A stretch of 64,000 nucleotides of DNA from Cladopsammia gracilis (taxonomy: Eukaryota; Cnidaria; Anthozoa; Scleractinia; Dendrophylliidae), in assembly GCA_022457155.1 (NCBI GenBank), contig JAJGOT010000240.1:696001-760000 (forward strand), written 5' to 3'. How positions within the stretch are numbered: the first letter of the stretch is position 1; each line of letters opens with the position of its first letter. The notes under the pieces are model-generated. The model searched no databases. It was not told where the DNA came from and saw only the letters and a program-made list of their open reading frames with translations. Of this stretch, positions 1-10,500 are shown in pieces. The translations under genes were made by a program, and so were the position numbers.

Positions 1-176
1 CTCCTGAATCGCGGACTCGTTTACAGGAACAGATCCTGAAGCGGTCCGTAAAAGTCCGGTCGGCGTCCCACATGCTTGGCAGTAATTAGCGTCGGCGTCA
101 TTAGGGCAAAGGCAAGATGAGCAACGTCGAACAGGCTTCCATAAACGCGCCACCTAAAAGATAATATCACAGGAGC

Positions 177-2260
177 TTAACAAATACAGCGGAAAGCCCA
201 CAGGTCCCACTGCAAATTCTTGGAGAGCCATTGTTGGCCGTTACGAGAGGGAAACAGCAATGTGCTATTCTCGCCTTTCCTACCCAGAAGCGTACGATCA
301 ACAGTAATTGACTGTAGCAGTGCCCACCAGAAGCGCCGGGGCCTTAAATCCGGGATGACGATGGTAAACGGGTCGTGAAAATCCTGTTCCAGAAAGTATT
401 TCAGAAGAGGTGGAATCAAAACGAATGGCGGGAACACATACAGGTTACCGCCCAAAGGCACAGAATGGGCGAAGATGTTGATTCCACCAGAATCTGGGGT
501 CGCACAAGGTGTAAAGTGTGGCAAACGTCGGCCCGTCTTATTCCGCTGACAATTACTGTCCAAGGACATCAGATCAAAGGTGTGAGGCCCGAACAGAAGC
601 TCGACCTGCTCCCAAGCGCTCTTAGACAACATACAATCCGTATCCGACACGTTTCTAGAAGGGAGATCAGCTGGGTTCTCGTTCGAAGGCACATAATAAA
701 CATCAAGGCTACAATTAAATTCTCTGCAACAGTCGAAAATATCCTTAATAACGTTATTAACGTCAGAATCCCTACAGCCATCCTTCAATAAGGCGGACCT
801 CAAAACGAGGCTGTCAGTATGGACATCGACTCTACACGAACCAATGTGATTGGCAAAAGAACGGAGGGAGTTCAGCAAAGCTTGGGCTTCTAGGACATTG
901 ATATTCTGAGAGTTATCCACCCAATAGTCTTTGGACTCGATCCTGAGGCTGTCCTTGAACAGAGTTCCACCCCAGGCCTTCTTTGAGGCGTCACAATAAA
1001 GCGTAACCACAGCGTGGCGCTCTGTTCTCCACGGAAGACAATCTCGCCAGTTGTCCAAAAAGCGCCAAAACTCTACTTCTCGGCGAAGACGAACCTCCAA
1101 CTTGATAGAGGTTCGCGAGGATCCGGAAAGGCGGGAAATGGCTTTGAAGATATCACGTACGTACAACTTACACCCCGGAATAGTGAGGCTGAAAGAGATG
1201 ACTTTCCCTGAGAAACGTTGGAGTGTCTTGAGGCTTACAAATGGCGACGAGAGGATGTCTTCCCTCAAGGCTGCAAACTTGACTTTTTTATCCTCCGGAA
1301 CGAGAACGGCTTGACGCACGGAGTCGCATATAAACCCCAGAAAACGTACCCATGTCGAAGGAAACAGCTGTGACTTATCAATACCGAGAAAATATCCTGC
1401 TTCAATAAGCAAATAGCACATAATGTAGATCGCCGCCTGGGCTCGTTCAAAAGATGGCTCCCGGCTAATCCGGAGTGGAAAAGTAAAAATCTGTCCAACG
1501 TGCCGGTCATCAATGTACTGGGACACTGGGACTCCAAACGACCGCGCAGCTGCTGAGACCGCAAGCCCGAGCTTATGATAAATAAACGCGCTGGCCTTCC
1601 ATCCAAAAGGTAGTGCACAGAAGACGAAATAGAAACCCTGCCACTGAAAGCCAAAATACGTCCGGGACGACTGATGCAGCAAAACATGTTGATAGCCGCT
1701 TTTGTCATCACAAGTGGTCTGAAAATGGCCCGGGAGGACGTATCTGGGTAAATCGGTGAGATGGTCGAGTTTGAAAGGGAGATCACGTATCCACAGGTTA
1801 AGGTAGCGCTCGTCGTGGCATAACCGGGGCTTAGACGGCTCCACTGTAAGAGGTAATACCAAACGCGGGGGTGGGTCGCTACCAACCGTTCCCCAGACCG
1901 TAACGACCCCGGCGGACACCCACTGTAATACGGTATCAGAAGCAAATCGACAAACTTGGCCGTAGCAGGAGAGTTCGTCATAACGATTGGCGGAGGGTGA
2001 GGGGAATCGTACGCCTGGCTCTTGAAATTCCCCTTAAACGGCTTAAGAAAACGCTCGATACGAACACCGTCCGTGATGACCTCTACGAGGTCGACTTCGT
2101 TACAAGGATGTTTTGCAAGAAGATCGTGCCAAACGGGCAGCTGATGGTGGATGTTGCCAGCCCTGAAGTAAAAGCCTATCACCAGATAACGCCACAAAGG
2201 CTCTCCATATCAACCACCCGGGCCCAAGGTTCCCCAGGAAGCACTAATATACGTATGCAG
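177..2260 (-). pseudogene. DIRS-type reverse transcriptase / RNase H, frameshifted
   Basis: The protein region reads from about 2260 down to 177 in two overlapping frames. The first frame (to about 1925) carries the N-terminal RT motif ending FVDLLLIPYYSG. The second, a 580-residue open frame, continues with PPPRLVLPLTVEPSKPRLC and RYLNLW, then the catalytic YIDD box (VSQYIDDRHVG). The RNase H follows, with YCDASKKAWGG, HTDS and NENPADLPSR, and the C-terminal region is typical of DIRS/Ngaro elements. This order and these motifs identify the DIRS RT-RNase H family, which copies the element through an RNA intermediate. The change of frame near 1920 would break a single ORF, so the copy is probably inactive, although a sequencing indel cannot be excluded. 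Confidence 0.82.
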
Positions 2261-2460
2261 GGAAGAGTGAAACCCCTATACAGTTACACAGAATTCGCAA
2301 TCGTAAATTGGTCCTAACCAAATAACTGCGCCCGAGCCAAAACGCGTAGCTACCACAAACTGAGGCACATACGGCTTGCGCGCGCAGAAACGCAGCGGGA
2401 CGCAATAAGCCTAGGATAACATTACAGACTTCCCAACATGTAATAGCCCGGGTCGCTGAA

Positions 2461-2985
2461 AGCACGTGGCGCCTCTACGGGACGCTGACTCCGAGCCACA
2501 AAACATAAAATTCTGAAAACATGTGACGACTATCCAGAGCACTGGCCCTCCAGGCCACGAAATATAAAACTCTGAAAAACATGTCACGCCTCTCCGGGGC
2601 GATGGCTCTCCAGGCCATGAAATACAAAACTCTGAAAAACACGTCACGCCTCTCCGGGGCGCTGGCTCTCCAGGCCATGAAATATTAAACTCTGAAAAAA
2701 CATATCACCCCTCACCGGGGCGCTGGCTCTCCAGGCCATGAAATATAAAACGCCGAAAAATATGCCGCGCCTCCCCGGGGCGCTGGCCCTCCAGGCCATG
2801 AAATACAAATTTAAAAAAAAAAATATGTCACGCCTCTCCGGTGCGCTGGCTCTCCAGGCCAGGAAACACAAAACTCTGGAAAACATGTCACGCCTCTCCG
2901 GGGCGCTGGCTCTTCAGGCCATGAAATATAATACTCTGAAAAACATGTCACGCCTCTCCGGGGCGTTGGCTCTAGGCCATAGCGC
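2461..2985. repeat. 60-bp minisatellite, about 9 copies
   Basis: Successive 60-base units share the core GGCTCTCCAGGCCATGAAAT followed by ACTCTGAAAAACATGTCACG. The units stay in register line by line with only 1-5 base slips. Because 60 is divisible by 3, open frames run through it on both strands (for example a repeated MAWRASAPERR); these are repeat artefacts, not genes. Confidence 0.9.
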
Positions 2986-3007
2986 AAAGCAAAAAGGTTC
3001 TACAATA

Positions 3008-3530
3008 GAACCAAATAAGAAACGATAGCGCCTACTGATGGCGTCGCCTGTGGAACAATAAGCGAATAAAAAAAAAACGCCGCCTGAAATAATAAGCGCG
3101 GATAAAAACAACAATACAACAGAACCAAATAAAAAACAATAAGGCCTAATGAGAGCGCCGCCCGAAATAATAAGCGCGAACGAAAACAACAATACAGAAG
3201 AACCAAAAAACCGAAAAACGCCTAATGAGGGCGCCGCCCGAAACAACAAGCGCGAATAAAAACAACAATACGATAGAACCAAATAGAAAACAATAGCGCC
3301 TAATCCACATCTACATCCAAAAGTCGGTAAAATCCGAAGACATCACAGCAACTAAGACAGCGAGCGCCGCCGAAACAATAAGCGCGAACAAAAACAACCA
3401 TACAGAAGAACCAAAATAAAAAACAACAACGCCCAATGAGGGCGCCGCCTGAAACAATAAGCGCGAATAAAAACAACAATAACAATAGAACCAAAAAGAA
3501 ACGATAACACCTAACGGGGCGCGTAGGAAG
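3008..3530. repeat. Second, irregular minisatellite of about 75-80 bp
   Basis: The phrase GAACCAAAT/A recurs at about 3008, 3122, 3200, 3275, 3408 and 3488, each followed by AACAATARCGCCTAATGAG and GCGCCGCCCGAAA. Basic spacing is 75-80 bp with two longer intervals (114 and 133 bp). It abuts the 60-bp minisatellite but has an unrelated unit. The long open frames across it are compositional. Confidence 0.8.
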
Positions 3531-3704
3531 CAAATAAGCCAAAATAGAAATAGGACCAAAGCGCACTGAGCAGAAAAAATAGACAAACAAACGGGCAGCG
3601 ATACGTGAGGCGAGCTACAAGCGGGGAAGTGAACACGCTGAACGCAACAATGCGACAGAAACTAAACGAGGGAGGCGCATACCAGGACAAGGACAAAATA
3701 TTAC

Positions 3705-3827
3705 CTGTTGCTCGGCCGCTTGAGCTGCAGGAACTGCAGGAACCGCAGGTTCAACCACTTCAACAGGTGCGGGTTCAGGAACCGCAGGAGCGGGCGGCGG
3801 AGGTAAGACTTCGTCGACATCTGCCAT
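3705..3827 (-). CDS. Proline/alanine-rich first exon, possible DIRS gag start
   Basis: A minus-strand ATG at 3827 opens 41 codons beginning MADVDEVLPPPPAP and rich in Pro, Ala, Val and Glu. It ends in CAG just before GTAATA, a plausible splice donor (exon end 3705); without splicing the frame continues for 29 more residues. Position and strand suit the 5' gag exon of the DIRS-like element. I do not recognise the protein, and low-complexity sequence can be open by chance. Confidence 0.3.
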
Positions 3828-3839
3828 GGGGGCTGGTGG

Positions 3840-4100
3840 CGGTCAAACAAGAATAGAAACGTAACCGTATTCGCCCTGAACTCCGTTAAACTGACCACGA
3901 GGTGAATGAAAAGACCGATATTTGAGGCGGAGGCCGCAAAGCATCATGCCGAGAGCGCGCAAGAGCAGCCCGCCGGAATTTAGGGAACTCAGTCTCTTCC
4001 GCGCAATGGGCTAATTAAGTATGCAGTGAGAATAATGTTTACCTTGCGTTCACTCTTCATTTCATTCGTTTTTTGCAATTTTGGCGTTTTTGTTATTGTA
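3840..4100. other. No feature seen
   Basis: Unique-looking sequence between the DIRS-associated exon and the first MITE. No convincing ORF, RNA or repeat structure is visible. Confidence 0.5.
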
Positions 4101-4102
4101 AA

Positions 4103-4249
4103 AAACAAATTGACGTCAGTTTATGCGTCTGTCCTCTTATTGATGATAAAATTCGTCAAAGTTTGCTGTGAATTCACTCGCCTGCGGCCGTGGATCCACA
4201 GTACTTTGACAAAAGAGGACAGACACGTAAAAAACTGACGTCAATTTGT
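4103..4249. mobile_element. Small MITE / inverted repeat
   Basis: The left arm, about 4103-4138 (AAATTGACGTCAGTTTATGC then GTCTGTCCTCTT), is complementary to the right arm at about 4212-4249 (AAGAGGACAGACACGTAAAA then CTGACGTCAATTT). The 147-bp element is non-coding. Confidence 0.8.
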
Positions 4250-4306
4250 TAAATCGAGTGAAAATTTGCATATCTCTCCCCGTATCGCTTCGCGTATTCA
4301 CGAGAT

Positions 4307-4617
4307 AATATACAGCTGTTTGATTAAACGTTGTCACTGATCGGTCTTACCCCTACGCGACCAGACCGAAAGGGAGTATGGGTGAATTAAAATGCATGAT
4401 TAATTATTCTATATCGCGTTTACAACGGAGAACAAAACTCATGTTTGTCTTCGCGTGTTACGCAAAGACAACCAGAGTCGCTTCGATAAGGACGTTCCGT
4501 ATTTTGATAATGTGCAGTTATTGAATGTGAATTGATTTCTCCCCATAATCCTTTTCGGTCTGGTCGCGTAGGGATGAGACCGATCAATGACAACGTTTAA
4601 TCAAACAGCTGTATATA
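4307..4617. mobile_element. MITE with about 75-bp terminal inverted repeats
   Basis: The left arm begins ATATACAGCTGTTTGATTAA and runs through the CCTACGCGACCAGACCGAAA segment. It is repeated in reverse complement at 4538-4617. The loop contains no ORF. It abuts the Helitron-like copy starting near 4618, so one has inserted beside or into the other. Confidence 0.85.
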
Positions 4618-6018
4618 GATAGCCCAAGCCTAACAGCGTCGCACTTTGAACAAGCTTAACTAAGGTGAAACTTAACTAAGGTGAAAGGTTGGAAGCACAA
4701 GAATTAAGATTGACGAACGGGCTATTTTCAATTTTAGCAATTCTCAAAAACAGTAAGCTTATTACGCGACCGTCTGCACAGTACATTTTTATAGACCGTA
4801 CAAAAGTGCACAAAAACAACTTTTCTCTGTCTAGAATAACTAGTACCACTAGTTTCCGAATAAAATACAGTTTTTGTTTGTCAAAAATTGCCCGAGAAAC
4901 TGATTTGAAAATCAAAAATTGCAAAAATACACAAACATATTTGCATAAGGCGATGCGAGTGAAGATAGAACTGTACTATAAAATCAGTCTTGTTTTGTTT
5001 ACATAAAATCGCTTTTCAAACTATCTATGAATGAACAAACACATAAAAATGGACAACACAATCTTCTTTCGAAAACATTTATTCAAATCTCCATTAGTTT
5101 ACGTTTAAAAGCAAAACGCGTACCATTTAATTAAAGCTCATAGAGTTCAAGCTTTCTTCGATGAAATTCAAGAGATCGATACAACTGAATTTAAGCACGT
5201 TTTAAAATCAATTCTCCAAAACTAACAATAACACCAATAAAAAGACACTCACAGATTGATATCAACATAAATTCTCATCGAAAACTGTAATCTGTTTTAC
5301 CTTTATGTCCCTCGCTTGCTTGGAAATTCAAATCTCCGCTTCTGGTTCTGAAATCCGTAGAAAACAAACCAGTCTCCCGCATTTGATAAAAACGTAATAC
5401 ACGAAGTTCCTCGAAGCAAGATTTTATCCATGAAAGCTCGTCTTTTTCCACTAAAGCGGCTTCTAAGTATCCCTTAATTAGCTTCCTTGTCTTGAGTAGC
5501 AAACCGCGAAATATTCAGGGAAATAACGCCTTTAATTTAAACGGTTTTCTCCGCTTAGTAAATTCACAGCAAAACATCAAAGTGTTTTTCTAGCTGACGT
5601 GACATTCGGCCGTGTAACCGCGCGAAAAACAAAGCCTCGCTTTGGTTTCAACATGACGTCGTATGCGCATGTTTTGCGACGTCATACGCGCCCGCGAGCT
5701 AGTCCTGCGCAGTCCGGTCCTGTGCGACAGCGGACGGAGGGCACACACACGCCCGCGGACGGAGGGCACACGCGCGCCCGCGAAACATTCCGCTAGCCAC
5801 CTTATTCATAAATGGCGGCCGATTTATTATTCTTTTGTATTTATTTTAATTAGCCTCACTAGCCTCATTTTAGAGTATGAGTTCTTTTGAATTTTGCACA
5901 TGCTAACGAGGCTAGTGAGGCTAATTAAAATAAATACAAAAGAATAATAAATCGGCCGCCATTTATGAATAAGGTGTGGGGCTGCGCAGCCAGGCCTTCG
6001 GCCTGGCAAGTGCTCCGC
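4618..6018 (+). mobile_element. Helitron-like non-autonomous repeat, copy 1
   Basis: This copy begins AGCCCAAGCCTAACAGCGTC and ends with a GC-rich hairpin (GCCAGGCC-TTC-GGCCTGGC) followed by AAGTGCTCCG. The same sequence occurs in reverse at 38368-39541 and 42338-43477. There are no terminal inverted repeats and no clear target duplication; with a hairpin about 10 bases from one end, this resembles Helitron/Helentron-type non-autonomous elements (inference). The GC-rich 5590-5790 segment is more diverged from the other copies, and a palindromic MITE is inserted at 5799-5975. No rolling-circle Rep/helicase is encoded. Confidence 0.65.
5799..5975. mobile_element. Near-perfect palindromic MITE nested in Helitron-like copy 1
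   Basis: A 68-bp left arm (5799-5866, starting ACCTTATTCATAAATGGCGG) and a 68-bp right arm (5908-5975) are exact reverse complements by eye around a 41-bp loop. Sister copies of the host repeat lack it. Identical arms suggest a recent insertion. Confidence 0.9.
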
Positions 6019-6397
6019 TAAAAACTGAAGGTTATAATTTTTACTACTTTATGTTAATCTTGAACTAAAGATCAGATTGATAAGATTTGTAAATGATTTA
6101 ACATCCACGATTAACTGGAACTCGACATATTTTGGCTGTGCATATAATAACACTAAATCGTGAACAACACCACTAACAAAAAATCAGCAGATTTATGGTT
6201 TAGCAGATGAAGGTAAGAAAATAAACAAGAAGAATCAAATTCTATTTAACATTCGGTTCTTGGAAAAGTTAAAAATTGAATCAAATTAAGCGTAAGTTTG
6301 TCTTCTATTGGACGACTCGCTTGAAATGATTGTTTAGCGGTGTTTACCGAACAAGGAATGGTTTAGTGAAAAGAAAATAGGGTCCTGATCAGCTTAG

Positions 6398-8034
6398 GTT
6401 TACAGTGCGGCTACTGTTACCGGGGTCACCCAGACAAAGTTAACCAATCACAAAACAGAACGAGAACAATAGATTCCAACATTTTTTACTTTAGCCAATG
6501 AAATGTCGAGTACAGAACAATGAAATTTCAACTTGTTCGTTCGCCATCAAAACAGATCAATACAAGTTTTGGCTGTACAGCGTTGGATTTTCAATTAACT
6601 TCGATTCCACCCTTTTGAACTTGACTTATTTTAACAGCGCGATTTGGAAGGTAAATATAGGCGATTCAAATGAAAGAGAAACTCCAAACTGTGTGATACG
6701 AGTTTTGGCTGTACAGCGTTGGATTTTCAATTAACTTCGATTACATCCCTTTTGAACTTGACTTGTTTTAACAGCGCGATGTCGGCGATTCAAGTGAAAC
6801 AGAAACTCCAAACTGTGTGAAAATATGGAATGCGACGGCTGTACCGTCTGTCTGCACAAATAAAAGTGCTGGTGGTGGATTTAAAATAATTTGTTCGCTC
6901 GTACAACAGATTCAAGTTTACTCTACGGCGTCAACGGCGGCGTTGAAAAATAAATACACTTGACGACAGCGAAAGAAGATATTCTTAACTGCATAAGTAC
7001 AAGTGCATGAAAGCGATGGTCATAGTTCAGGCAAATTAAAAAGTGACCTACGGATTTCAAAACAACGAAAACACGGCTTGTTCGCCGTCGTGGTTAATTA
7101 AGTTTTATGCGCTTTGAGTTCCACACGTTAGGTTCTGGCAGTCGGATTAAGCTGAAATAAAATTAAGTAAAAGAGAAATTCAAAACTGCATAAAAAGAGT
7201 ATCGTCTTACAGAAACGGCGCATTCTTCAACATATATTTCACTGCCGGAAAATCCATCGATATTACAGCGGTTCGCCAGTTGAGTTTTTATAATTTTCCA
7301 GACGATTCAAAACAGTAAATCCAACGCCCTCGCGATGAAGTCCCGACAAAAAAAACTCAACCGTCAGACTAGAATATTTTTTTCACAGAGTTCGAGGTTT
7401 GCAATAATTATTTCTATTTTTTGGCATATACAAATATAGACTTGTAATACTTTCACCAAAATGATGTCTTCAAAACCGTCACGACCGCCTTGGGAGATTA
7501 AAGAAACCCATCTAGTGCTCAAAACGGAAAGAAAATCTGCAACGGAAAAAATTCTGACAACAATTCAATAAAAAAGAATTGAAATGAAGGAGCCGCTCTT
7601 TTTCAAACGGTTAGAAAATAAATGCTTATATATGCTACGCTGGCAGTGTACCTTGTAACATTTGCAAACAGCCGGCGGTTGAGTTGTTATTTTTTCCGAG
7701 AATTCAAATCCGCCACGCAATTTGCCCAAACATACGGCTGTCACGTTCATTGCTTTCATAGAGTTTGAAATCAGTTCTCGCTCAAGGCTTGCATGACACA
7801 TGACATTCATTCATGTAGCATGTGAAACTACTCAAATTTTTAAATCGAAAAGTCAACGCTAGCTAAAGCTTTATTCAACATAAGCTTCGGGAGTGAACAA
7901 GTTGAAATTTCATTGTTCTGTACTCGCCATTTTATTGGCTGGAGTTAAAAATGTTGGAATCTATTGTCTCCGTTCTGCTTTGTGATTGGTTAACTTTGTC
8001 TGGGTGACCCCGGTAACAGTAGCCGCACTGTAAA
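6398..8034. mobile_element. Long-TIR non-autonomous DNA element, 1.6 kb
   Basis: TIRs of about 140 bp: the left starts TTTACAGTGCGGCTACTGTT (6398) and passes through CACCCAGACAAAGTTAACCA to about 6540. The right arm (about 7897-8034) is its reverse complement, ending CCGCACTGTAAA. The interior has no transposase-like ORF but is built of subrepeats, including a tandem duplication at 6561-6830. Confidence 0.85.
6561..6830. repeat. Tandem duplication, about 136 bp x 2
   Basis: Two units start at about 6561 and 6697. Both contain GTTTTGGCTGTACAGCGTTG, then CTTGACTTRTTTTAACAGCG and AACTCCAAACTGTGTGA. It lies inside the 6398-8034 element. Confidence 0.85.
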
Positions 8035-8305
8035 AAGTAGAACTGAGTATTGAAACTAACTTCACTTATATTTCTTGTTTGCCATCACTTTTACGAGTAT
8101 GCAAGTCATGCACTAAAACAAAATGTTCGAAATTGCTAGGAGATATTGGAAAGCTCTAGATAAGCGGCTTTTCTTGTCAGAGAGGCCGGTGTATTACAAA
8201 ATCATTGTAAAGACGACAAAAGTACATTGATTTTTCTTTTTTTGTCTTTGTGTGCCACTGTTTGGGATAAGCAATCAGCCAATCAGAATACAATTCATTG
8301 CTTAG

Positions 8306-8588
8306 AGAGCAGTTTTCAATTGAGTGTCGTAAAACCAAAACCAAAGTAATTACTCTGACCAATCACAGCAGTCGTAAACAATCCAATGAACCAATCAGAG
8401 CTCGAAGCAATTACATGTCGGCGGCGCCAAGCGCGGAAAACGCGTGCGAGCAAGTCACGTTTGGTTTTGGTTTTACTTCTGATTGGTCGAGAAAGTGGCG
8501 CGAGATTTTTTAGCCAATCACAAAGCGTAGCAATGCAAAACCAAAGCAATTGTGTGATTACTTTCGATACTCAATTGAGAACTGCTCT
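8306..8588. mobile_element. MITE, AGAGCAGTT...AACTGCTCT type
   Basis: The left end AGAGCAGTTTTCAATTGAGT (8306) pairs with the right end ACTCAATTGAGAACTGCTCT (to 8588). Inner arms share AAACCAAA and CCAATCA blocks. The 283-bp element has no coding capacity. Confidence 0.85.
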
Positions 8589-8599
8589 ATATTACTAAC

Positions 8600-9560
8600 T
8601 AATAATCATATGGTTTTCTTGGCGATCAATTACTTTGGAATAGTCCCCAACTTGCATACGTTTCTTCACTGACGTACAAATTACTAGTACTCGTGGTCAT
8701 CAAGTTTAGTTTAAATTGCACTTGAAATCACTGCAAACGATTTTGTACAGAAACTGGCAACACATTTGCCAAGTCAGTTGTGCATAATCTGGACCTTGCT
8801 ATACATTTGAACATCCTTCACTTAACTTTATAATTTAATATATCACATACTATTCCTCTAATTGCTTTACTTTTGCCAAGGAAAACTCAAAAATACACTT
8901 AAGAAATGCCGATAGGCAGAGTTGTTTTGTTTCCTGTTTTGTTTCGTTTCCTGGTGCAACTGACACCCAAAAGGACTAGCAAATCAAGTTTGTTGACTGT
9001 AAAGAACTTTCGTAGTCCCTCTTTTCATGTTTTAATAAAAATGTAGTGTTGGAGAGGATAAATCGCCGGGACTACGGTTTGGTATCCGCTTATGGGAGGT
9101 GTCCGTTAGTGGAGGTTCGACTGTACAAACAAAGGAAATTACTGCATTCTTAATTGTAAAAAACTTTGACTTGTTTCTTTTTTATCGAGCACAACTAATA
9201 GTAGTTCGATTCCGTCCAAGAGGTCAATAGTAATTTTGGTTGACAGGTTGACGAATGCTTTTCTGTATATGCTTTAGTCCATAACAGCGTGAAACAATAA
9301 TAGTCACGGTAATAGAAGGGGGTGCGGTATGTGCTCAGATTTAGGAATTCTTTAGTTTAGATTCTGTCTGCTGTCAGGCCAAACACAATTCTAATCATCG
9401 GCGGATACTAAACTGATCCAAACATAAGGTAACAGGTAAAAATTGTTGACGCTGATGTACCCTCAGATAACGAAGGGGAAGGGAGAGTAGGGAAGAGAAT
9501 TCGCCAAGCAGATTGATCTCCATACTTAGTTGTGTATGCTGCAGCTAAGGACAAGCCTCA
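8600..9560. other. Mostly unannotated stretch
   Basis: Apart from the Tigger-like terminus at 9081-9125, no ORF with recognisable motifs, RNA gene or repeat structure is visible here. Confidence 0.5.
9081..9125. mobile_element. Solo terminus of a Tc/mariner-Tigger-like element
   Basis: The reverse complement begins TACAGTCGAACCTCCACTAA and continues CGGACACCTCCCATAAGCGG, the classic pogo/Tigger-type terminus. No partner terminus was found nearby, so this is a fragment. Confidence 0.6.
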
Positions 9561-9763
9561 TGATCCATGCCTTCGTTAGAATATTTATTATGCAGTTCGG
9601 GTTTTCAAAGAATCTTATTGACTGCAACATGTCCGTGCTTTCTGGGAACTCAGTACAATACTATGCAAACCACTGGAGGGGCTAACCTCGGTGTAAAAAA
9701 AACTATCAATTCTTTTTTGCAAGCTTCTGTTTTACTGTACTCTGTACTCTATTGGCCGAAAAA

Positions 9764-10155
9764 ATGGCGTTACAAACTTACTTTTTTAAGTTATGCTTAA
9801 TAATGATTTCAAACCTGAATGCGCACTGCATTCCTCCGTGATTTATACTTTCGTTGTGATCTGCTGTGCATCTATTATTATCAATATTCGAGCATGATTG
9901 TATCTTATTACTCTCCTTGCTACTTTCCAGATTCCCTCAAGTCTCTTTTTAGGATTATTTTGAGCAATTACTGCCCTTTTGCGTTTTGAAAACGTTTTTA
10001 CAGCAGGCGTTTTGAACGCAAAAGAAAACAGATGCAAAGAAATTTGCATCAACGATCGTACATTGCAATGTTTCAATCACGGAAGAATGTAGTGCGCATT
10101 GATTTGAAATCATTACTGAGCATAACTTAAAAAAGTAAATTTGTAACGCAAACGT
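9764..10155. mobile_element. MITE with about 75-bp inverted repeats
   Basis: The left arm GCGTTACAAACTTACTTTTT then AAGTTATGCT..ATGATTTCAAA..GCGCACTGCATTC is mirrored at 10078-10155 (GAATGTAGTGCGCATTGATT to TTTGTAACGC). The interior is non-coding. Confidence 0.8.
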
Positions 10156-10413
10156 TTTGGAGGGTACTTACGTCGTCTTCATCTATAAATTTAAAGGCGT
10201 TCCAGTGAATCAATGTCAATGAAACTTTCAGATAATATTTTGCACATCGGTAAGCATGCGTGGTGAACGTTTAAAAAAAATCCATCGAGCCGTTTCTCAG
10301 ATTTTTGCAAAAACGATTAAAATCGAAAAATACTGAAAAATGCACATGAAGCGATGTTAGGAAAAATGGTAGTTCTCAAGATCGCAAAAGAGAAAGTAAA
10401 CCGGACGGTGTAA

Positions 10414-10500
10414 TCTGCAGGTTGCAGGTTCTGCAGGTTGCAGGTGCAGGTTGCAGGTGCAGGTGCACGGTGCAGGTTGCAGGTTGAAGGGTGCAGGTAC
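10414..10500. repeat. Variable TGCAGG-type simple repeat
   Basis: Irregular repeats of TGCAGGT / TGCAGGTTGCAGG. A shorter mirror version (CCTGCACCCTGCAACCTGCA) lies at 12033-12056 at the other end of the foldback element, so the simple repeat is probably part of that element's terminus. Confidence 0.85.

Larger units (their letters stand above)
1..3830 (-). mobile_element. DIRS-like tyrosine-recombinase retroelement, partial
   Basis: On the minus strand a DIRS-type RT/RNase H region fills 177-2260. Upstream of it in the element's own direction are two minisatellites (2461-2985 and about 3008-3530) and a proline/alanine-rich ORF start at 3827. I infer that these belong to one element in the DIRS order gag, RT/RNase H, recombinase. 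The tyrosine recombinase expected downstream would lie off the left edge; bases 1-176 hold no clear coding sequence. No terminal repeats were identified, so the outer limits are approximate, and the minisatellite block could instead be host sequence next to the element. Confidence 0.6.

Noticed and set aside
2475..3290. Long open frames over the DIRS-associated minisatellites
   Set aside because: A 60-base unit keeps any stop-free frame open; frames exist on both strands with repeated peptides.
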